NCBI GenBank assembly: GCA_046081125.1
Contig: JBJTVH010000125.1
Span: 62,001 to 126,000, forward strand
Direction of reading: 5' to 3'
DNA from: JBEIFW01 sp046081125
GTDB taxonomy: Bacteria; Actinomycetota; Acidimicrobiia; Acidimicrobiales; Ilumatobacteraceae
Length of the DNA: 64,000 bases
The position numbers and the translations under genes were made by a program. The notes under the pieces were generated by a model, which did no database searches, was not told where the DNA came from, and saw only the letters and a list, made by a program, of their open reading frames with translations. Positions within the stretch are counted from its first letter, which is position 1. Each line of letters begins with the position of its first letter. This document shows, piece by piece, positions 26,255 through 35,088 of this stretch.

Positions 26255-26692
26255 ATGACCCGACTGCGCGTCGTGCGCCTCGACGGGGATCTGCCCGCAC
26301 CCGGCTACGCCCGGCCTGGCGATGCCGGTCTCGATCTCCTGGCTCGCCACGACCTCCACCTGGCCCCCGGCGGCGGCCGAGGTCTGGTCGCGACCGGGAT
26401 TGCCGTCGCCATCCCGGCCGGTCACGCAGGCTTCGTCCAGCCCCGCTCCGGACTCGCCCTGCGTCACGGGATCACGGTGCTGAACAGCCCGGGCCTGATC
26501 GACAGCGGCTACCGGGACGAGTTGCGTGTCGTGCTGGTGAACACCGACCCGGTCGAGCCCTATGACGTGCGCCGAGGCGACCGGATCGCGCAGTTGGTCG
26601 TGCTCACCGTCGCCCAGTGCGTGCTCGTCGAGGTGGCCGACTTCGACGGCGACGACCACCGGGGTGGCGGATTCGGCTCGACCGGCCGGTGA
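26255..26692 (+). CDS. dut: dUTP diphosphatase
   Basis: This encodes 145 residues from the ATG at 26255 (MTRLRVVRL). The five trimeric dUTPase motifs are visible: YARPGDAGLDL, VQPRSGLALRHG, LNSPGLIDSGYRDEL, RRGDRIAQLV and the Gly-rich HRGGGFGSTGR tail. It hydrolyses dUTP to dUMP, protecting DNA from uracil and feeding thymidylate synthesis. Confidence 0.95.
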   Translation: MTRLRVVRLDGDLPAPGYARPGDAGLDLLARHDLHLAPGGGRGLVATGIAVAIPAGHAGFVQPRSGLALRHGITVLNSPGLIDSGYRDELRVVLVNTDPVEPYDVRRGDRIAQLVVLTVAQCVLVEVADFDGDDHRGGGFGSTGR

Positions 26693-26759
26693 GATCCGGG
26701 CCGTGAGATCCGGCGGGTGAGTTCCGGGCGGTGCGGTCCGGGCTCGGCCGGACCGCCGA

Positions 26760-27554
26760 TCACGCGGGCTGGCACGACGGGCAGGCGTAACACCAGCGGC
26801 CGGCGAGATCCCATCGGGCGACCGGTGTCCCGCACCGCCAACAGTGCTCGCGCTTGTAGACGTAGGTGGCCTTGCCCCGGGCACCACGCCCGGCGGCCGA
26901 CGGTTGCTCGGATCGGTCGACGGTGACGATCCGGCCGCTGCGCACCCCGGCCCGGAGTTGACGTACCACGGTGTCCCACAGGGCCAGGCGTTCGTCGTCG
27001 CCCAGCTCACGGCCGGTGCGCAGCGGCCAGATCCCGTTCACGAACAGCGCCTCGGCCCGGTACACGTTGCCGACGCCGGCGACGACCGACTGGTCCATCA
27101 GCAGCAACCCGATCGCCCGGCGGCTCCGGGCGATCGTGTCCAGGAAGCGCTCCGGGTCGGCGTCGGGGCGCAGCGGATCCGGACCGAGGCGCGCCACCAC
27201 GGCGTCGCGGTCGACCGGGTCGCCGAGCTCGCACGCGGTGGGTCCGCTCAGGTCGGTCGTACCGAGCGGTCCGTGGAGTCGCACCCGGACCTGCCCACGC
27301 GGCTCTGGCGGCGGCCCGGCGGGGTACGTGCGCCAGCGTCCGAACAGGCCGAGGTGTACGTGGAGTACCGCGTCGCCCTCGAACCACAGCCACTCGTGCT
27401 TGCCCCACGCCTCGACCCGTTCGAGCCGGCGGCCATCGAGGACTGCGGCGCCGTCGCCGAACCGCCCCTGTGGGGAACTGACGCTCAGGGGATGCCCGGC
27501 GAGGAGTCGCCGGTGGGTCGCGGCGTGCCGGTGGATCGTGTGGCCTTCGGGCAC
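26760..27554 (-). CDS. Fpg/Nei-family DNA glycosylase (Nei2-like)
   Basis: This encodes 264 residues. After Met removal it starts PEGHTIHRHA, giving the catalytic Pro and Glu of the Fpg/Nei fold. GNVYRAEALFVNGI (helix-two-turn-helix) is present. The C-terminal zinc finger has CWRCGTPV and CYACPSC. The MPEGHTIH opening is typical of actinobacterial Nei-type enzymes acting on oxidised pyrimidines. The gene runs tandem with the CMD-family gene (2-base gap). Confidence 0.9.
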   Translation of the reverse strand: MPEGHTIHRHAATHRRLLAGHPLSVSSPQGRFGDGAAVLDGRRLERVEAWGKHEWLWFEGDAVLHVHLGLFGRWRTYPAGPPPEPRGQVRVRLHGPLGTTDLSGPTACELGDPVDRDAVVARLGPDPLRPDADPERFLDTIARSRRAIGLLLMDQSVVAGVGNVYRAEALFVNGIWPLRTGRELGDDERLALWDTVVRQLRAGVRSGRIVTVDRSEQPSAAGRGARGKATYVYKREHCWRCGTPVARWDLAGRWCYACPSCQPA

Positions 27555-27555
27555 G

Positions 27556-28143
27556 TCAGCTCGGCCAGCTCGGCACGCCCTCGTCGAGCTGGACGCCCAT
27601 CGTGTTCAAGAAGCCCGAGACCAGACGGTAGAACCCGGCGACGACCACGAGTTCGACGAATTCGGCATCGGACCACCGCCGCCGCAGGGCCTCGGCGGTG
27701 GCGTCCGAGGCGCTGTCGCCGTCGCACAGGTCGTCGGCGAGGGCGATGAGCGCCCGGTCGTCGTCGCTCCACGGGTGTGCCGCGCAGGCGGCCCGGTCGC
27801 CGGCGAGGGCAGCGATCTCCGCGGGCGTGAGGCCGCACCGTTCCCCGATCACGGTGTGCTGGCCGAACTCGTACACGCTCCGGCACCGTGCGCCGATCCG
27901 CAGGATGACGATCTCCCGCTCGCGCGCAGGGAGCAGACCCTTGTTGAGCAGGTAGCCGCCGAACCGGTTGAACCGCTCGAGCAGTGCCGGATGGTGGGCG
28001 AGGGTGCCGAAGATGTTGATCGGCCGGCCGTCGCGCAGCAGGGTCTTGCCGAGGGCGGCGTCGAGCTCGGCAGAGCGCTCCTCGCGAGGAGCGAGGCGTG
28101 GCTGGTCGACACGTCGGTGCGGGTCGCTCGAGGGTGCGGTCAT
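27556..28143 (-). CDS. Carboxymuconolactone decarboxylase-family protein
   Basis: This encodes 195 residues. The CMD fold is recognised by LLPAREREIVILRIGARCRS and VYEFGQHTVIGERCGLTPAEI, with the usual E/H pair but no AhpD CxxC motif. Its activity is therefore unlikely to be the thiol peroxidase type. It may be a decarboxylase-like or uncharacterised enzyme. The stop lies next to the start of the Nei-like glycosylase, and co-transcription is likely. Confidence 0.82.
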   Translation of the reverse strand: MTAPSSDPHRRVDQPRLAPREERSAELDAALGKTLLRDGRPINIFGTLAHHPALLERFNRFGGYLLNKGLLPAREREIVILRIGARCRSVYEFGQHTVIGERCGLTPAEIAALAGDRAACAAHPWSDDDRALIALADDLCDGDSASDATAEALRRRWSDAEFVELVVVAGFYRLVSGFLNTMGVQLDEGVPSWPS

Positions 28144-28201
28144 CGACTCATTGTGGCCGCTGCGGCTCGGTGGCCGACGAGCCTGCGCACCCGGTCGCCA
28201 C

Positions 28202-30286
28202 TCAGGGCTTCACGCAGGTCGCAAGGTAGGGGAGATCGGCGGGCTCGGCGGTGCTGCAACCGGCGACCGGGGCGGTTCGCTTCGGGTCGACGGCCTGCGC
28301 GATCCCGGCGGTCAGCGCGGGGAACTCCGCGAGCTCGACGCGCTCCCACAGCGCCCGAACCGGGTTGAGCAACCACGGCGGGCTCGGCGGACTCGTCGGA
28401 TACGTGAAGGCCTTGGCCATTCCGGTCAGCAGGCTGCCGTCCTCGGCGAAGGTTGCGAACACCGGTCGGAACTTGGCGGCCATCGCGCCGGTGAAGGTGA
28501 GCACCGGAACCCCGGTCAGCGGGATCCGCGTCGTGTCCCAGCCCTCGACGCGGATCGTGCCGTTGAGGGCCACCAGCGCCGCTTCGATCGTTCGGCCCTG
28601 TGGCGCATGGCCGACCACGATGCCCTGGCCGGCCACGATGCCGATGTCGATCGCTTTGTCGACGGCCGCCCCGGACTCGGCGTCGGTGAGGTCGCCGTCG
28701 ATGGTGACCGTCCCGGTCGCCGAGACCGTCACCTGGTCGGTCGTGCCTCGTACCGCAGCGCTGCCGTTCACGTGGATCACGCCACCGGGTGGGACGAAGC
28801 GGTTCGTCCCTCCGTTGACGCTCACCTGGTTGCCGGCGGAGAACACCAACGACGCCGGGCCGGCGAAGGTCCAAGCGCTGCCGGCGATCGCCGCGAACGG
28901 GCTGGTGCTGGAGGGCAGTTCGAGTACCGGACCCGTCAGTGGTGGCGTCGGCAGGGTCGGCACCGTTCCGGGGCACAGCATCTTCAGTACGTCCTCGGTC
29001 GTAGGGACGTCTTCGGTCGGGTCGGCGGTGGATTCGACCGTGCCGGTGAAGCTCGGTGTGCCACAGATCCAAAACCACGGATCGTTGGTGTGGATCGGGC
29101 CGGCGAGGAGGTCGACGCCTTGTGCCAGGTCACGAGTGGCGGCGGTGAGGCCGAGCGCACTGAGGTTGGTGCCCCGGAGCTCGCTGAAGGCGGCGGCACC
29201 GGTGCGGAAGCTGACCGACGGGTAGGTCGTGGGGGTTTCGTTGACGGCGACGATCTCCAAGGTCAACGCAGCCGTCGGTCCCAGCGTGAGATTGGCCGAG
29301 GTCCACGTCACCCCGGCTGCGATGTCGGCCCAGCTCCAGACCCCACCACCGATCTGCCACCGCACCCGGGTGGCCTCGTCGGCGACGATCCGGACGTTGC
29401 TGGTCCCGGCAGCGTTGGGCTTCACCTTGGTCGCTGCACGCAGGGCGCCGCTCGTCACCGTGAGAACCGTTCCCGTCGAGGTCTCCGCCCGGTAGCGGTC
29501 CTGAAACGTGGTGCTCGCCGGCGGCCGGGGAAGGTCGTCGACGAACAGTTGGGGCAGGGTCCACGCGGTTCCGCCGGTGCGCAGCCACGCCTCGCCGACC
29601 CAGAGTTCGTCGTTGGGCGTCGTGGCCGGTGGCGTGTAGCCGACGTAGGCGATCTCACGGCAGCCGGCGGTCTGGCGGGTGGTCGGGTTCGTGTTCTCGG
29701 GGTCGCAGGTCGCAGGTTCGTCGTACAGGCCCGGGTCGAGCGTCTCGCGGACCGTGAACATCAGGAAGTCGAGGTAGGCACGGCGGCGCCAGCGTTGCTG
29801 GAGCTTGGTGTAGGTGCAGGTCTCGGGGGTGGTCCGGCAACCGACCCGTGCGATCACCTCGGCAACGATGACCTGCCCGGGTGCGGTCGCCGTCGCCGCC
29901 TGCGGTTGCAGCGAGTAGCTGAAGCAGTCGTCCCGGATCGTCGCGCAGCGTCGGAACACGCCGGTTGCGGGATCGAACATCGCCCACCCGACGGTCGCGC
30001 CGGCGTCGCTCACCCGCTTGCCCGGCGCAACCCGGCCGGCGAGCGCCGGGAACGTGTCGGTCACCGCACGGGCCGAGACGCCCACCGTGGTGTAGAGCTC
30101 GTTGAGCACGCTCTCGGCGAGCAGACGCCCGTCGGTCTGGCGTCGGGAGTCGCCCGTCGTCCTGCTGTCGATCACCACGGGCGCCACGCCTGCCACGAGG
30201 ATGCCGCCGAGCAGGAACGACACGACCGTGGCGAGGATCAGCGAGTACCCGCCGTCGTCCCGGGGGAGCCGGGGTCGGAAGTTCAC
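28202..30286 (-). CDS. PilX-like pilus-associated protein, large secreted domain
   Basis: This encodes 694 residues. A short basic N-terminus and one hydrophobic helix (GGYSLILATVVSFLLGGILV) resemble PilX/prepilin-like minor pilins. The rest is a long Thr/Ala-rich, beta-strand-like extracellular region with scattered cysteines. It ends with a segment (VSVNGGTNRFVPPGGVIHVN onward) reminiscent of repetitive beta-solenoid surface proteins. It is the last gene of the pilus operon, overlapping the upstream prepilin gene by ATGA. I do not recognise a defined family for the C-terminal two thirds. An adhesive or surface role is inferred. Confidence 0.65.
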   Translation of the reverse strand: MNFRPRLPRDDGGYSLILATVVSFLLGGILVAGVAPVVIDSRTTGDSRRQTDGRLLAESVLNELYTTVGVSARAVTDTFPALAGRVAPGKRVSDAGATVGWAMFDPATGVFRRCATIRDDCFSYSLQPQAATATAPGQVIVAEVIARVGCRTTPETCTYTKLQQRWRRRAYLDFLMFTVRETLDPGLYDEPATCDPENTNPTTRQTAGCREIAYVGYTPPATTPNDELWVGEAWLRTGGTAWTLPQLFVDDLPRPPASTTFQDRYRAETSTGTVLTVTSGALRAATKVKPNAAGTSNVRIVADEATRVRWQIGGGVWSWADIAAGVTWTSANLTLGPTAALTLEIVAVNETPTTYPSVSFRTGAAAFSELRGTNLSALGLTAATRDLAQGVDLLAGPIHTNDPWFWICGTPSFTGTVESTADPTEDVPTTEDVLKMLCPGTVPTLPTPPLTGPVLELPSSTSPFAAIAGSAWTFAGPASLVFSAGNQVSVNGGTNRFVPPGGVIHVNGSAAVRGTTDQVTVSATGTVTIDGDLTDAESGAAVDKAIDIGIVAGQGIVVGHAPQGRTIEAALVALNGTIRVEGWDTTRIPLTGVPVLTFTGAMAAKFRPVFATFAEDGSLLTGMAKAFTYPTSPPSPPWLLNPVRALWERVELAEFPALTAGIAQAVDPKRTAPVAGCSTAEPADLPYLATCVKP

Positions 30287-31041
30287 GGCGCCACCACCTT
30301 GTCACCGGTCCAGAAGCCTTCTGACGCATAGCGGACGGCGCGAAGACCGGTCTGCATCGACAACGTCTGTCGGACGAGCCGGCCGGATCGATCCCGGAAC
30401 TCGAGCGTCGCTGCGAAACGGACCAGTGCGATGCTGTTGACATTGATCGGCGCCGTGAGGGCGGCGCCGTTCACGCCGAGGTACGAGAACGGGTCGGAGC
30501 TACCGCTCGGTGATCGGCCGAGCGTCTGGGTCGATGTCGGGCTGACCGGGTAGGTCGGGTTCAGCTCGCCGGTCGGCTGGTACCGCTCGAGGGCCAACAC
30601 ACCGGAGCCACTGTCGTAGTTCAAGCAGAGCTTCCACGGGGTCGCGGTGAGCGTGGGGGTCCCGGTCGTCTGTGCCGGGCGACGGGACAGGAAGCAGACC
30701 TTGGCCGTGCTCGCATCCGTGATCGGCGTGCCGATCTCGGTCACCCGCCCGGCTCGACAGGCTGCGAGGGTGGTGGCCGTCGCAGGGTCGGTGCACTTGA
30801 CCTGTCCCCGAGCGGTGGCGAGCTGTTCGAAGACGTCGTCGAGCGTGCGGCGCTGCTCGGTCGATGCGTCCGAGCGGCTGCCGACTTCGGTCGAGACGCG
30901 GTTGATCGTCAGCAACATGGTCATCGCCATCGTCCCGGCCAGCGCGAGCAGGCCGAGCGTGACGGCGAGCTCGACGAGGCTGAAGCCGCTGTCGTTGTGG
31001 CCGCAGATCCGGCGACCTGTGCGGCGGGGTCGATTCGTCAC
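30283..31041 (-). CDS. Type IV prepilin-like protein (PilW-like)
   Basis: This encodes 252 residues. SGFSLVELAVTLGLLALAGT is a type IV prepilin leader: the cleavage motif G|FSLVE with Glu at +5, followed by the N-terminal helix. The globular part has several cysteines. It overlaps neighbours on both sides (ATGA), so it is in the pilus operon. It resembles minor pilins such as PilW by position and size. Confidence 0.85.
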   Translation of the reverse strand: MTNRPRRTGRRICGHNDSGFSLVELAVTLGLLALAGTMAMTMLLTINRVSTEVGSRSDASTEQRRTLDDVFEQLATARGQVKCTDPATATTLAACRAGRVTEIGTPITDASTAKVCFLSRRPAQTTGTPTLTATPWKLCLNYDSGSGVLALERYQPTGELNPTYPVSPTSTQTLGRSPSGSSDPFSYLGVNGAALTAPINVNSIALVRFAATLEFRDRSGRLVRQTLSMQTGLRAVRYASEGFWTGDKVVAP

Positions 31042-31784
31042 GGCGCCGTCACCGTGGCGACAATGCAGGCCTCACCGTTGGCTGGGGGAACGGTCACCTT
31101 TTTCGTGACGGTTGTGCTCGGGTTGCGCAGCCAGTACTCCGTCCCGGCCGTGAGGTAGGGCAGGAGCGCCTTGCCGTTGCTGGCGAGGGTCACGGGGTAG
31201 GCGTAGTCCGAGATCGTCAGCTCCGTCGTCGACCCGGCGGTTCCGGTCACCTCGATCGTCCCGGTTCGGAGCCGGGCGGCCGAGTCGACGGGCAGGCCCG
31301 CCAGTGTGCTCACGGACCGACTGTTCGTCTTCCCTCGTTCGGACCAGCTCGCCGTCACGGTGCGGCGCAGCCGGTACGACGGGCACGGTGCATTCGCAGC
31401 CGTGGTGGTGGTGGCGAGCACGGTGTTGGCCTGCACGACCACCCATTGGGCATCGAGCTGGAGCGAGAACTGCGCGCCGAGTTCGTTGACGGTCCAGCTC
31501 CGGGTTCCGAGCGAACCCCCGCAGCGGTTCTGCTGGGTAGTGAGTGCGGTGGTGAGCGTCGGGAGGATGCCGCAGTCGAACACCGCGGCGCGCTCGGCTG
31601 CCTCGGAGGCCAGCCGTTGTGCCGCCGTGGCCCGGCGGTTGACGAGTTCGGTCCGGGACGTCGACGACAGGACCAGGAGCGAGAACGTGAACACCATCGC
31701 AAGCACGGACAGCGCCATCACGAGCTCGAACATCGTTGCGCCGTGGTCGTCCCGCCGTCCCGGCCGGCGAACCCGGGCACGCAC
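31038..31784 (-). CDS. Type IV prepilin-like protein (PilV-like)
   Basis: This encodes 248 residues. The leader GATMFELVMALSVLAMVFTF resembles a prepilin leader with a non-Phe first residue (ATMFELV), and Glu at +5 after a possible A|TMFE cleavage. The globular domain is Thr-rich with paired cysteines. It lies just after PilO in the operon. The atypical cleavage site leaves processing by PilD uncertain. Confidence 0.75.
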   Translation of the reverse strand: MRARVRRPGRRDDHGATMFELVMALSVLAMVFTFSLLVLSSTSRTELVNRRATAAQRLASEAAERAAVFDCGILPTLTTALTTQQNRCGGSLGTRSWTVNELGAQFSLQLDAQWVVVQANTVLATTTTAANAPCPSYRLRRTVTASWSERGKTNSRSVSTLAGLPVDSAARLRTGTIEVTGTAGSTTELTISDYAYPVTLASNGKALLPYLTAGTEYWLRNPSTTVTKKVTVPPANGEACIVATVTAP

Positions 31785-31785
31785 G

Positions 31786-32433
31786 TCAGCCCGCAGCGGT
31801 GGTCGTCACCGGGGTCCCCGGCGCCGGAGCTGGGGCCTTCGGTTGCGCGGCGGGCCTCAACAGCAACGGCATGGTGAAGGCTCGGACGCTCATGGCCGCG
31901 GTGCCCACCGCCGGGGTCACCTTCGTGTCCCACACGATGTCGACGGAGTCGACCACGAAGACCCGCTGCAGGCGGGTCAGCGCATCGAAGTAGGCGCGGA
32001 GGTTGGGATCGGTGCCGGAGACCTCGACGCTCATGCTGATCTCGGAGTAGCCGACTATGCCGCGCGGCTTGTCGCCGCCCTGGGCCGGCGGAGCGGTGAC
32101 CGCTGCGCCGGACCCGGCGGGCTCGGCGAAGGTCGCCTTCAGCCAGGTGACCTTGGCGCTGGCCGCAAGGGCGCCGAGCGATCGGATCAGGTCGGGTAGC
32201 GCTGCGTCCGGCGGAATCGCAGCAGAGACTCGCTCGATCGACCGGCGGAAGACGTCCCGTTGGCGGTCGGCGTTCTGGGCGGGGGCGAGCTTGGCCTCGA
32301 GCGTGGCGACTTCTTCTTCGAGCGTGGCGACCTGGTCCATGCGGTCGGATCGCTGCCCCCATACCCAGTTGGCGCCCAGCGCGAGCACGAGGACGGCGGG
32401 CACGACCTTCAACAACAACATGCGACCGTTCAT
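31786..32433 (-). CDS. pilO: Type IV pilus assembly protein PilO-like
   Basis: This encodes 215 residues. It has one N-terminal transmembrane helix (LLKVVPAVLVLALGANWVWG), then a coiled-coil stretch (ATLEEEVATLEAKLAPAQ) and a small alpha/beta domain, the PilO layout. The segment YSEISMSVEVSGTDPNLRAY matches the PilO ferredoxin-like domain. A Pro/Ala/Thr tail ends the protein. Its position after the PilM/N gene agrees with the PilMNO order. Confidence 0.8.
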   Translation of the reverse strand: MNGRMLLLKVVPAVLVLALGANWVWGQRSDRMDQVATLEEEVATLEAKLAPAQNADRQRDVFRRSIERVSAAIPPDAALPDLIRSLGALAASAKVTWLKATFAEPAGSGAAVTAPPAQGGDKPRGIVGYSEISMSVEVSGTDPNLRAYFDALTRLQRVFVVDSVDIVWDTKVTPAVGTAAMSVRAFTMPLLLRPAAQPKAPAPAPGTPVTTTAAG

Positions 32434-33995
32434 CGGTTCCGCGCCTTCAGGATCGGCCGTTCGAGCACGTAGGTGTGCCCGGCAGGTAGCAGCGCCGTCA
32501 CCGAGGCGTTCACGAACTCGTCACCCATGGCGTCCTTGCTCGGCGGCGGCACGTTCGACAACCACACCTTCTCGGCGCCCATCTTGGACAGCGCTTCGAG
32601 GAAGGGGCTGACCGCTTCCTGGCGGCCGCGCAGGCGGACCTCGAGGTTGAGGCGCAGGCCTCCGTCGGCTGGTCGCCCCATCCGGACCGCTTGGAGCTGA
32701 CCCCCCGCCGGCAGGGTCCGGGCGAGCGCGTCCATCAGCTTGGGAAGGTCGAGTTCGTTCTGCAGTGTCTGGGCGAGGGTGGCGTCGGCAACCCCGCCGA
32801 GGGTTTGGAGGACGAGAGCGGGGGCGTACGAGGCGAGTTGCGTTTCGAGGTCTGCCTTGCGGTCTTCGGCCTCGCTCACCTGGCCGTCGGCCTGGAGGAT
32901 CAACCCGAAGGAGGCAAGGACCAAGGCCGCTGCCGTTCCCGCTCCGACGATCAACCGTTTGCGGGCATGCTCGCGCTGGAGTCGTCGGCGGTTCCGTTCG
33001 ACGATCTCGGGGTCGCGCAGGCCGAGCAGGGGTTGTTCGTCCTGGTCGACGAGTCCGGCGAGCAGGGCCGAATAGCCGACCGGCCGCTCGATGCGCGACA
33101 CGGTGTCCAGCGACGCGACGCTCGGGGCGACCGGCTTGAGGAACAGGGCGGCGTCCATGAGGGTGCCGGCGAGGTTGGGGAGCAAGAACCCGGGGCCGTG
33201 CGCATGGATGTCCGACGGGATCGTGAGACCCTGCCGGGTCCAGAAGTCCGTCGTCCGGGTGATCTGCACTCCGAGTTCGACGACGTAGGCATGCACGATG
33301 CCGACCGCCTCGAGGTCGTTCTGGGCGGCGCCGCGGACGACGGCGGCGACGCGTTCGAAGGCTCGGGCCGGATCCGGCCCAAGGCGTTCGTACACGCTGT
33401 TGAGACCGCCGCACGACAGATAGCGCACCGCCATCGGCTTGCCGTCGGCGATGAGCGCCAAGTCGACGCTGTCGTTGCGCAACCCCAGGAAGAGCCCGTT
33501 CTGGCTGTAAAGCAGCGATGCCGGGACCAGTGCCGCATCGGTCGATTCGAATGCGTCCCAAGCTTCGCGCAGCGGATGGACGTCGACCACGGCGCTGACC
33601 CCTCGCACCGTGCCGTCGCGCTCGTCGGTGATCCGGAACGACCAGACCGAGTCGGGCCGCAGCAGGCCCACCTCGTCGAGGGCGTCGGCCAGCGCTGCGC
33701 CTCGGGCGTTCACCGGAACGTCGGCGAACTCGAGCAACTCCGTGCGCGTCGCCGGGTGGTGCCAGGCGACGGTGATGGGGCCTCTCGGATTCGTGGCGAG
33801 GAACTGTCGGACGGTTCGTCCCACCGTCTCCGATCGGAAAACGGTGAAGGACACGACGACGTCGTCGACGACCTCCATCACCCGGAGCGTGGTGCCGTCG
33901 AGTTCGGCGCCGAAGCACCGACCCGTTCGGCGTCGCCCATCGGGCGGGTTCGGGAGGGCCACAGCCGGGCTCGGATGCGGGGGCGCCGACGTCAT
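32430..33995 (-). CDS. PilM-like ATPase-fold protein fused to a PilN-like domain
   Basis: This encodes 521 residues. The first ~330 residues have an actin-fold PilM character (CFGAELDGTTLRVMEVVDD at the start; LPNLAGTLMDAALFLKP). A transmembrane helix follows near residue 355 (RLIVGAGTAAALVLASFGLI), then a coiled-coil and a PilN-like periplasmic domain (ATLAQTLQNELDLPKLMDAL, RLNLEVRLRGRQEAVSPFLE). In most type IV pilus systems PilM and PilN are separate, so one polypeptide would join the cytoplasmic and inner-membrane parts. The first gene of the operon is preceded by a structured leader at 34032-34072. Confidence 0.75.
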   Translation of the reverse strand: MTSAPPHPSPAVALPNPPDGRRRTGRCFGAELDGTTLRVMEVVDDVVVSFTVFRSETVGRTVRQFLATNPRGPITVAWHHPATRTELLEFADVPVNARGAALADALDEVGLLRPDSVWSFRITDERDGTVRGVSAVVDVHPLREAWDAFESTDAALVPASLLYSQNGLFLGLRNDSVDLALIADGKPMAVRYLSCGGLNSVYERLGPDPARAFERVAAVVRGAAQNDLEAVGIVHAYVVELGVQITRTTDFWTRQGLTIPSDIHAHGPGFLLPNLAGTLMDAALFLKPVAPSVASLDTVSRIERPVGYSALLAGLVDQDEQPLLGLRDPEIVERNRRRLQREHARKRLIVGAGTAAALVLASFGLILQADGQVSEAEDRKADLETQLASYAPALVLQTLGGVADATLAQTLQNELDLPKLMDALARTLPAGGQLQAVRMGRPADGGLRLNLEVRLRGRQEAVSPFLEALSKMGAEKVWLSNVPPPSKDAMGDEFVNASVTALLPAGHTYVLERPILKARNR

Positions 33996-34031
33996 CGGTT
34001 GTCGAATCGGCCGACGCGCTGCATAGTTGAG

Positions 34032-34072
34032 CCGCTACTGGAAGCGGGTTGCCGAACCTTTCAAGGTCCGGC
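34032..34072 (-). other. Two consecutive hairpins in the leader of the pilus operon
   Basis: Between the glpX stop and the pilM/N start, the minus strand can fold into a 9-bp hairpin (34051-34072, GCCGGACCT/GGTTCGGC type with a TGAA loop), followed by a 5-bp hairpin (34032-34047, CCGCT/AGCGG with a 6-nt loop). There is no downstream U-run, so a simple rho-independent terminator for glpX is unlikely. A leader RNA controlling the pilus operon is possible. I compared it with the c-di-GMP-I (GEMM) riboswitch and did not find its conserved core. Confidence 0.4.
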
Positions 34073-34090
34073 ACCGCAATCAGTTTTGAA

Positions 34091-35074
34091 TCAGTAGTCG
34101 ATCACGGAGATGTCGCGCAGCTTGTCGAGTCGGTGACGGGCGTTGATCGTTCGGACCGTTCCCGATCGGGAGCGCATGACCAGCGACTGCGTGGTGGCGC
34201 CGTTCGTGTCGAAGCGCACCCCCCGCAGCAGTTCACCGTCCGTGACGCCCGTGGCGGCGAAGAAGGCGTTGTCGCCCTGGACGAGGTCGTCGGTCGTCAG
34301 CACTCGGTCGAGGTCGTAGCCCGCAGCGACGGCGGCGGCGCGCTCGTCGTCGTTCCGGGGCCACAGGCGCCCCTGGATCTCCCCGCCCATCGCCTTCAGT
34401 GCGGCCGCGGCCACGACCCCCTCCGGCGTGCCCCCGATCCCGAACAGGATGTCGCAGCCGGCCTCGGGCCAGGCCGTGGCGATGGCCCCGAAGATGTCGC
34501 CGTCGCTGATCAGACGGATCCGCGCACCGGTGGAACGCACTTCACCGATCAGGTCGGCATGCCGGTCGCGGTCGAGGATCACGACGGTGAGATCGCGCAC
34601 GCTCTCCCGCTTGGCTTTGGCCACCCAGCGCAGGTTCTGGGTCGCCGACGCGGTGATGTCGATCGAGCCGGCGGCGTCGGGACCCACTGCGATCTTCTCC
34701 ATGTAGACGCAGGGTCCCGGGTTGAACATCGCCCCACGATCGGTGACGGCGATCACCGAGAGCGCATTGCCCCGACCGAGCGAGGTGAGCGTCGTGCCGT
34801 CGATGGGGTCGACGGCGACGTCGCAGACCGGGGGTGTCCCGTCACCGACCCGCTCGCCGTTGTAGAGCATGGGCGCCTCGTCCTTCTCCCCCTCCCCGAT
34901 CACGACGATCCCGTCCATGGGAACGCCGGACAGGATGGTGCGCATCGCTTCCACGGCGGCGCCGTCGGCGCCGTTCTTGTCGCCGCGGCCCATCCAGCGA
35001 GCCGCGGCCATGGCGGCGGCTTCGGTCGTGCGGACCAACTCCAGGGCGAGGTTTCGTTCGGGGGCCTGTGCCAT
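34091..35074 (-). CDS. glpX: Class II fructose-1,6-bisphosphatase GlpX
   Basis: This encodes 327 residues from the ATG at 35074 (MAQAPERNLALELV). Metal-binding and substrate signatures are visible: VVIGEGEKDEAPMLYNGE, VAVDPIDGTTL, ILDRDRHADLI and GIGGTPEGVVAAAALKAMGG. It converts fructose-1,6-bisphosphate to fructose-6-phosphate in gluconeogenesis. The length fits the family. The CaiB-family gene upstream on the same strand ends 14 bases before. Confidence 0.95.
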   Translation of the reverse strand: MAQAPERNLALELVRTTEAAAMAAARWMGRGDKNGADGAAVEAMRTILSGVPMDGIVVIGEGEKDEAPMLYNGERVGDGTPPVCDVAVDPIDGTTLTSLGRGNALSVIAVTDRGAMFNPGPCVYMEKIAVGPDAAGSIDITASATQNLRWVAKAKRESVRDLTVVILDRDRHADLIGEVRSTGARIRLISDGDIFGAIATAWPEAGCDILFGIGGTPEGVVAAAALKAMGGEIQGRLWPRNDDERAAAVAAGYDLDRVLTTDDLVQGDNAFFAATGVTDGELLRGVRFDTNGATTQSLVMRSRSGTVRTINARHRLDKLRDISVIDY

Positions 35075-35088
35075 GGGGGGCACGGTAC

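Noticed and set aside
34020..34090. c-di-GMP-I (GEMM) riboswitch upstream of the pilus operon
   Set aside because: The conserved G-C-A-A-A-C-C and C-G-C-A-A-A-G-C-C segments are missing on the operon strand.
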